DNA of 11,293 bases, from contig DPCJ01000009.1 in NCBI GenBank assembly GCA_003516705.1, positions 1 to 11,293 on the forward strand. Direction: 5' to 3'. Both the position numbers and the translations under genes were made by a program. The notes below the pieces were generated by a model. It was given only the letters and a program-made list of their open reading frames with translations. It did no database searches and had not been told where the DNA came from. Shown here piece after piece: positions 6,850 through 11,293 of this stretch. The DNA is from Prolixibacteraceae bacterium. Its GTDB lineage: Bacteria; Bacteroidota; Bacteroidia; Bacteroidales; Prolixibacteraceae. The stretch's first letter is position 1, and every line of letters starts with the position of its first letter.

Positions 6850-8487
6850 ATGATTTCGATTGACGGGCTGGGTGTTGAATTCAGCGGAACCACTTTATTT
6901 AAAGACATCAACTTTGTGGTAAACGACAAAGACCGCATTGCGCTGATGGGCAAAAACGGTGCGGGAAAATCGACGCTGCTCAAGATTCTGGCGGGGGTTC
7001 AGAAACCCACGCATGGCAAGATTTCGGCACCCAAAGATGCCGTAATTGCCTACCTGCCACAACATTTGCTGGTGAATAACAGCCGCACGTTGTTTGAGGA
7101 AGCATCGCAGGCTTTTGCCGACACGCTGAACATGCAAACGCTGCTCGACGAACTGAACCACCAACTTACCGTGCGCACCGATTACGAGTCGGACGAATAT
7201 GCCGCCATTATTGAACAGGTTTCGGAGCTGAGCGAGAAACTGTACAGTCAGGGCGAAATTAACTTCGATGCCGAAGTGGAGAAAATCCTGCTCGGACTGG
7301 GTTTTCTGCGCACCGATTTTCAGCGGCCCACCAGCGAATTCAGCGGTGGCTGGCGCATGCGCATCGAATTAGCCAAAATCCTGCTCAAAAAACCCGACCT
7401 GATTTTGTTAGACGAACCTACCAACCACCTCGACATTGAGTCGGTGCAGTGGCTCGAAGAATTTCTGATTAACGAAGCCAAAGCGGTGATTGTAATTTCG
7501 CACGACCGTACTTTTGTGGATAATATTACCACCCGGACGATTGAAGTGACGATGGGCCGGATTTACGATTACAAGGTAAACTACTCGAAATACCTCGAAC
7601 TGCGGAAAGAACGCCGCGAACAGCAACAAAAAGCTTTCGACGAGCAACAAAAAATGATTGCCGAAACCGAACAGTTTATTGAACGTTTTAAAGGAACCTA
7701 CTCGAAAACGCTGCAGGTGCAGTCGCGCGTAAAAATGCTCGAAAAGCTTGAAATACTTGAGGTGGACGAGATTGACACGTCGCATTTGCGGTTGCGTTTC
7801 CCGCCATCACCACGCTCTGGCAGCTACCCGGTAATTGCCGACCAGGTGGAAAAATCGTACGACGGGAAACTGGTGTTTTCTGATGCCACTTTTTCGATTC
7901 ACCGAGGTGACAAGGTGGCTTTTGTGGGGAAAAACGGCGAGGGAAAAACCACGATGGTAAAAGCAATTATGGGCGAAATTGAACACGGCGGAAAGCTCAC
8001 GCTGGGCCACAACGCCATGATTGGTTATTTTTCGCAAAACGAAGCTTCGCTGCTAGACGAAAAACTGACGGTTTTTCAAACCATCGACGATGTGGCAAAA
8101 GGCGACATCCGCACAAAAATCAAGGATATTCTGGGCGCTTTTATGTTTGGCGGCGAGGAGTGGGACAAACCGGTGGGTGTGCTTTCGGGTGGCGAACGTA
8201 CAAGGCTGGCGATGATAAAACTGCTGCTCGAACCGGTAAACCTGCTCATTCTCGATGAGCCTACCAATCACCTCGACATCCGCACAAAAGATATTCTGAA
8301 ACAGGCGCTGTTGGAATTCGACGGAACGCTGATTCTTGTTTCGCACGACCGCGATTTTCTGGACAGGCTGGTACATAAAATCTATGAATTCGGCAACAAA
8401 CGGGTAAAAGAACACGAAGAAGGAATCAGCGAATTTTTGCAGCGCAAAAAGATGGAACATTTGAGGGAACTGGAGGGAAAAAGGTAA
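6850..8487 (+). CDS. ABC-F family ATPase (ribosome-associated, two ABC domains)
   Basis: I chose the ATG at 6850, giving 545 residues starting MISIDGLGVEFSG, the normal ABC-F beginning; the longer frame from TTG at 6823 starts within the promoter. Two nucleotide-binding domains are joined by a charged helical linker and there are no membrane segments, as in EttA/Uup/YbiT-type ABC-F proteins, which act on the ribosome near the E/P site. Domain 1 has GKNGAGKST (34-42), FSGGWRMR from 164, LDEPTNHLD (187-195) and His217. Domain 2 has GKNGEGKTT (360-368), LSGGERTR from 445, LDEPTNHLD (468-476) and His498. The linker at about 240-310 (RKERREQQQ, then SRVKMLEKLE) is the tRNA-contacting region. Length fits a housekeeping paralogue; antibiotic protection cannot be excluded. 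Codon use is G+C-richer than the OLD-like gene. It is a single-gene unit flanked by repeat arrays on both sides. Confidence 0.95.
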   Translation: MISIDGLGVEFSGTTLFKDINFVVNDKDRIALMGKNGAGKSTLLKILAGVQKPTHGKISAPKDAVIAYLPQHLLVNNSRTLFEEASQAFADTLNMQTLLDELNHQLTVRTDYESDEYAAIIEQVSELSEKLYSQGEINFDAEVEKILLGLGFLRTDFQRPTSEFSGGWRMRIELAKILLKKPDLILLDEPTNHLDIESVQWLEEFLINEAKAVIVISHDRTFVDNITTRTIEVTMGRIYDYKVNYSKYLELRKERREQQQKAFDEQQKMIAETEQFIERFKGTYSKTLQVQSRVKMLEKLEILEVDEIDTSHLRLRFPPSPRSGSYPVIADQVEKSYDGKLVFSDATFSIHRGDKVAFVGKNGEGKTTMVKAIMGEIEHGGKLTLGHNAMIGYFSQNEASLLDEKLTVFQTIDDVAKGDIRTKIKDILGAFMFGGEEWDKPVGVLSGGERTRLAMIKLLLEPVNLLILDEPTNHLDIRTKDILKQALLEFDGTLILVSHDRDFLDRLVHKIYEFGNKRVKEHEEGISEFLQRKKMEHLRELEGKR

Positions 8488-8522
8488 AAAGGTTTGACTT
8501 GTGATTTTATTAAGTTCCAATG

Positions 8523-8767
8523 AACACCAAAGGTGTTATATTTTCATAACCTTAGGTCATCGACCTAAGGTTATTGCACCGAAAACACCAGCTGCCTGAA
8601 AGGCAGGATTTGATAAGCCTTAATATCCCTTTTTCGTCCAACTTTATTATTATGTCCTGCCCTTCGGGCAGTAGTTCATTCGTTTTTGAATTCCGCAGGT
8701 CGTTGACCATGCGGTTATTAAAATCCTGACTTTTCAAGTCAAAAGAATTTTTAAGTCATTTAATGAC
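8523..8767. repeat. Array of seven short-loop hairpins between convergent genes
   Basis: Seven inverted repeats occur in 245 bases. AACACC/GGTGTT: 8523-8537, loop AAA. ATAACCTTAGGTC/GACCTAAGGTTAT: 8546-8574, 13 perfect pairs, loop ATC. CTGCCT/AGGCAG: 8592-8606, loop GAA. CTGCCC/GGGCAG: 8657-8671, loop TTC. CCGCA-GGTC/GACC-A-TGCGG: 8693-8714, loop GTT, one bulged A. TGACTT/AAGTCA: 8727-8741, loop TTC. GTCATT/AATGAC: 8755-8767, centre T. The array fills the gap between the ABC-F stop (8487) and the PAP2 stop (8814) and could terminate both transcripts. A 61-codon minus-strand frame (8552-8737) runs through it, but its sequence is simply the translated palindromes. I see nothing else in 8488-8813. 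Confidence 0.8.
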
Positions 8768-8813
8768 ATATCGAATGCTGTTTTATGAATTTCTGATTTT
8801 CTCCTCCCTAAAA

Positions 8814-9317
8814 CTACAATAAACCAAACAGTTTATTCATCCAGACAGTGAAAAATCCAATTGCAACGCCAATTGCCACTCCTGTAAAAACATCGGTAAC
8901 ATCATGTAGTTTCAATTTCAGCCGACTATAAGCAATTAAAACAGCCCAGATTGAAAGACCTGCTGCCAGTGGCCAGTAAAAAAAAGCCATTATAACCACG
9001 ATTACACAAACGCGCGCGGCGTGACCGGATGGAAACGAAAACCTGTCGTATTTGCGGTACATTTTCCCGGCAGTGCCTGCGGGCCGTTCTTTTCTGAAAA
9101 TCTGCTTCAGTGTGAAAACCACCAACGCGGTAATTGACATACCGGCGAGGACCAATACAGCCAGTAACTTAGCCTGCCCAGAATTCAATAAAAACAGGAA
9201 CAGAAATAACGGAAACAGAAAAATTGAGTCGCCGCTGTGCTGAAAAACATTAAAAAACCGGTGACTGAAACTGGTTTGGATTTCCTTTTTGTCTGAGTTC
9301 GCTTGCTGATTATCCAT
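8814..9317 (-). CDS. PAP2-type membrane phosphatase
   Basis: I chose the ATG at 9317 (MDNQQANSDKK), 167 residues, because it overlaps the end of the preceding gene by 8 bases, a typical coupled start; the longer frame would run 77 bases into that gene. The three PAP2 motifs are complete: KxxxxxxRP as KQIFRKERP (71-79), PSGH (96-99), and SRx5HxxxD as SRLKLKLHDVTD with Arg132, His138 and Asp142. His138 is the expected nucleophile. Hydrophobic segments at about 31-45, 50-70, 103-130 and 143-160 make an integral membrane protein. PAP2 enzymes remove phosphate from lipid phosphates or polyprenyl diphosphates. Being last in an operon with a nucleotidyltransferase suggests it acts on a lipid-linked intermediate, which is inference. 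The length is short but ordinary for this family. Confidence 0.92.
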   Translation of the reverse strand: MDNQQANSDKKEIQTSFSHRFFNVFQHSGDSIFLFPLFLFLFLLNSGQAKLLAVLVLAGMSITALVVFTLKQIFRKERPAGTAGKMYRKYDRFSFPSGHAARVCVIVVIMAFFYWPLAAGLSIWAVLIAYSRLKLKLHDVTDVFTGVAIGVAIGFFTVWMNKLFGLL

Positions 9318-10083
9318 GCATATTTCTTTCGACAAGCGTTTCGCGAACAATTTCGAGATGTTGCAGGGTATCGATGTCCATGGCAATTTCAGCGTTCAAA
9401 TTTATCACCGGCTTTCCGTGAATTCCGAATCGTTCTTCAACAATTTTCTCAGCATTTTTAAGCGAAAGCGGATAAAAAACCATGCGAAGAATAGTTCCGA
9501 TTCCTGCCATTGCAATAAGTTTAAACGGGTTTTTTCTGTGCTGTACAAAACCAAGTGCAGCAAGCTTTCCAATTGCTTTTGTGCTCATCACATGCATGTC
9601 GGCGCCACAAAACCGGCCATCACTAAATTTCATGTAGGTGCGTTTTACACCGGGAAAAGCCGTCTCCATCACGTTTTGCTCCACAACATTGTAAAATACA
9701 TCGAATCCTGATTCGCGATTTTCAGCAATCAGAGTTTCAATAATGTCACCTGTAATTAAAGGTATGTCGGCCGAAATGCTCAGAAAATATTCAGTTCCGG
9801 GAACTTCTTTCAATATGAGATCAGCCGCTGCCGCAAGGTTTTCAAATATTCCACCCTGGTCGGGAATATGTGCAAGAGGTTTTACTGATTTCAAACTGCT
9901 GATATCATCAGGCCCCACAATAATAATCTGTTGAACGGATTTTGCGTGGTTTGCTGCATCGAGAACCCATTGTATCATGGGTTTCCCGCCAACTGAAATC
10001 ATTGATTTGGGTAATCCGTTACTTTCAATCCAAAGTTGATTTTCTGAGCCGATTTTTCCACCGGCTAAAATTACTGCATACAT
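9310..10083 (-). CDS. MobA-like/sugar-phosphate-type nucleotidyltransferase
   Basis: This is a 257-residue GT-A-like nucleotidyltransferase. It starts MYAVILAGGK, with the nucleotide-binding LAGG loop at 6-9 and a basic residue at Lys26 before GGKPMIQWVLDA (32-43). SADIPLIT (104-111) has Asp106 as the probable metal ligand, and AMDIDTLQHLE (234-244) is the C-terminal DxDTxxDL-like motif. The family transfers NMP from an NTP to a phosphorylated acceptor such as a sugar, a polyol phosphate or molybdopterin. MobA proper is shorter and has a LAGGxSxRMGxxK loop, which is absent here, so a molybdenum cofactor role is unlikely. Its ATG directly abuts the TAA of the upstream gene, and its stop overlaps the PAP2 start, so the three proteins are probably made together. 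The acceptor is unknown. Confidence 0.85.
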   Translation of the reverse strand: MYAVILAGGKIGSENQLWIESNGLPKSMISVGGKPMIQWVLDAANHAKSVQQIIIVGPDDISSLKSVKPLAHIPDQGGIFENLAAAADLILKEVPGTEYFLSISADIPLITGDIIETLIAENRESGFDVFYNVVEQNVMETAFPGVKRTYMKFSDGRFCGADMHVMSTKAIGKLAALGFVQHRKNPFKLIAMAGIGTILRMVFYPLSLKNAEKIVEERFGIHGKPVINLNAEIAMDIDTLQHLEIVRETLVERNMHG

Positions 10084-10989
10084 TTAATTAAGTTGTCGAA
10101 TTTGAGGTTCAAGTTTTAGTTTTTCAATCCACTGATTTAATTCGGTTTCCGACAGCAGCGTCTTCTTCCCCGAAAGTGCGTGAATAATTGCTTCCATTAC
10201 ATTGGTTCCGAAAGTGCGGCCATCAAAAACCGGTGTTGTGGTTAAAATGTGGCTTACTCCGCACTTTGTAAAAACGTCGATATCTTCTTCAGTGGTGGTG
10301 TTTGTAACGATAATTTTTCCATTCAGATTCTCTGGCAAATGTTGCCTGATGTACAAACAATCGCCTGCAATTACTGACGCTTCCAGATAAAAGCGTGCGT
10401 ATTTTTCAATATGTTTTTCTTCGGCATCGCCCACCGGGTAAATCCAGCGAAAAGGCAACCGGGTTACCAACGGCAATAAAAGCGACACAGCCAGCAGAAT
10501 TCCTTTTTCAGAACGGACTGGAATCGGAATACCAAGGCTGAACATAAAATCGCCGTAAATACAGGTGTATCCGGCATCGGTAAACGATTTTGCCATTCCC
10601 CACCGGCTGACTGCATTCACCAGCAACACTCGCCTGCCGTTTTTCTGAAGCAGTTCGCCTAATTGTTGTTCAAGATAAAATGCTGTTTTCGATTCGAGCG
10701 TGTTTTTAAGCCCACCCCCGTCGGTGAGGGGTGTAATTTTCGCAAAGTCTGCAATTTTTTTAACCGAATGAAGCGGGTAATATTTGCCGTTTACAGTCAT
10801 TCCCAGATCGCAACCTCCCAATCCAAAAGCATCCACTTTTCCGTCAAGGTCACGGATAATACCGGCAGCTTTTTTAATATCGCCACCAGTACCAATACGC
10901 TCAATCACTATCTCTTCGCCGGCTATCTGAACTTTGATGGTTTTGTTTCTTAAAGCAGAACCCAGGCTTACACTAACCACATGTTTCAT
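10084..10989 (-). CDS. Protein of the family often annotated 'quinate 5-dehydrogenase' (function unproven)
   Basis: The 301-residue cytoplasmic product resembles, from memory, a family in Firmicutes and Chloroflexi that carries the automatic name quinate 5-dehydrogenase. Recognisable blocks are VVSVSLGS (4-11), IERIGTGGD (29-37), GLGGCDL (56-62), TDGGGLKNTLE (89-99), NAVSRWGMA (125-133), GDFMFSLGIPIP (146-157), TRLPFRWIYPVG (176-187), VIAGDCLYI (206-214), VTNTTTEED (228-236) and FGTNVMEA (260-267). I see no standard GxGxxG Rossmann loop or shikimate-dehydrogenase core, so the enzymatic name is doubtful. The middle stretch 160-180 is hydrophobic but probably buried. It is the first gene of the operon, with no spacer before the nucleotidyltransferase (TAA followed at once by ATG). 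It likely prepares or modifies that enzyme's substrate. Confidence 0.75.
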   Translation of the reverse strand: MKHVVSVSLGSALRNKTIKVQIAGEEIVIERIGTGGDIKKAAGIIRDLDGKVDAFGLGGCDLGMTVNGKYYPLHSVKKIADFAKITPLTDGGGLKNTLESKTAFYLEQQLGELLQKNGRRVLLVNAVSRWGMAKSFTDAGYTCIYGDFMFSLGIPIPVRSEKGILLAVSLLLPLVTRLPFRWIYPVGDAEEKHIEKYARFYLEASVIAGDCLYIRQHLPENLNGKIIVTNTTTEEDIDVFTKCGVSHILTTTPVFDGRTFGTNVMEAIIHALSGKKTLLSETELNQWIEKLKLEPQIRQLN

Positions 10990-11025
10990 GTGTTGCTTTC
11001 TTTGCCAATCCTTTTGGCCATTTTG

Positions 11026-11293
11026 CTAATACTGGTCAGCCGCAATGCGTGTATTTAACGTGGTTCCATCTTCAGCAACCAATTCGAAACCTACAATACC
11101 AAATTTGTGGTTAAAATACATTACATATTTCTGAATTCCGGGGAACGAAGTTTCCTGTTCAACTTTAATCACTTTTATCTCCATAAAACCGTATGCATAA
11201 TCATCATCGGTTGATTTATAGGTGATTTCTCGTTCAATTTTACTACCACTCGATGTTGTAACGCTGTATTTATCACCTACTTTATCATCGTAT
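11026..11293 (-). CDS. Unknown protein, C-terminal part (5' end outside window)
   Basis: The minus strand is open from the window edge to TAG at 11028-11026, giving 88 residues that begin YDDKVGDKYSVTTSSG and end TTLNTRIAADQY. The composition, alternating short beta-like segments (KYVMYFNHKFGIVGFELV) rich in aromatic and polar residues, suits a secreted or outer-surface Bacteroidota protein, but the N-terminus is missing and I recognise no domain. It ends 36 bases before the start of the next gene on the same strand, so it may be the upstream member of that operon. Confidence 0.65.
   Translation of the reverse strand, partial: YDDKVGDKYSVTTSSGSKIEREITYKSTDDDYAYGFMEIKVIKVEQETSFPGIQKYVMYFNHKFGIVGFELVAEDGTTLNTRIAADQY

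Noticed and set aside
8552..8737. 61-codon minus-strand frame through the hairpin array
   Set aside because: Its codons are made of the palindrome arms, it lacks any domain, and it would have to translate through 13-bp perfect stems.
9318..9386. 23-residue N-terminal extension of the PAP2 protein
   Set aside because: It overlaps the nucleotidyltransferase gene deeply and has no family similarity; the ATG at 9317 gives the usual short coupled overlap.
10986..11021. 11-codon minus-strand ORF whose TGA overlaps the ATG of the operon's first gene (ATGA)
   Set aside because: The overlap is suggestive of a leader peptide, but the ORF is too short to judge and no attenuator-like structure was seen.

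Overview
The window looks like a chromosomal stretch of a Bacteroidota bacterium, most likely an environmental Bacteroidales/Marinilabiliales-type genome. This rests on the protein families (secreted TlpA-like protein with a degenerate thioredoxin fold, Bro-N-like/Fic fusion, short Bacteroidota-style exported proteins), A/T-rich leaders in place of strong Shine-Dalgarno sites, an exact TAnnTTTG promoter box, and intergenic DNA packed with short palindromes. No rRNA, tRNA, CRISPR array, transposase or integrase was seen.

Layout. 1-174: 3' end of coaD (+). 320-1795: secreted thioredoxin-fold protein without CxxC (+). 1976-2857: Fic AMP-transferase with a Bro-N-like N-terminus (-), convergent with the previous gene. 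2941-3528: DJ-1/PfpI protein (-). 3675-4397: unknown exported protein (-). 4498-6237: OLD-like ATPase with a TOPRIM nuclease domain (-). 6238-6849: a 612-bp gene-free divergent region holding four hairpins, five tandem copies of a ~42-bp unit, and a probable promoter. 6850-8487: ABC-F ATPase (+). 8488-8813: gene-free convergent region with seven consecutive hairpins. 8814-10989 (-): a tightly coupled three-gene operon, in transcription order a 'quinate 5-dehydrogenase'-annotated family protein, a MobA-like nucleotidyltransferase and a PAP2 phosphatase. 11026-11293 (-): 3' end of an unknown gene.

How the genes may work together. coaD and ABC-F are housekeeping (CoA synthesis, ribosome function). 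The two genes between 3675 and 6237 are visibly more A+T-rich than their neighbours and look like an accessory island. The OLD-like protein has all ATPase and TOPRIM motifs but no UvrD-type helicase beside it, so it would be a single-gene (class 1-like) nuclease, possibly anti-phage. The Fic protein is a stand-alone AMPylator with a C-terminal motif close to the class III autoinhibitory signature. The 8814-10989 operon has TAA/ATG abutting at its first junction and an 8-nt overlap at its second, which argues for one pathway, plausibly activation of a small phosphorylated alcohol or sugar and dephosphorylation of a lipid-linked intermediate; the substrate is unknown.

The least explained parts are the non-coding palindrome arrays on both sides of the ABC-F gene. 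They share the palindrome TCATTTAATGA and are best read as multicopy intergenic repeats rather than genes.
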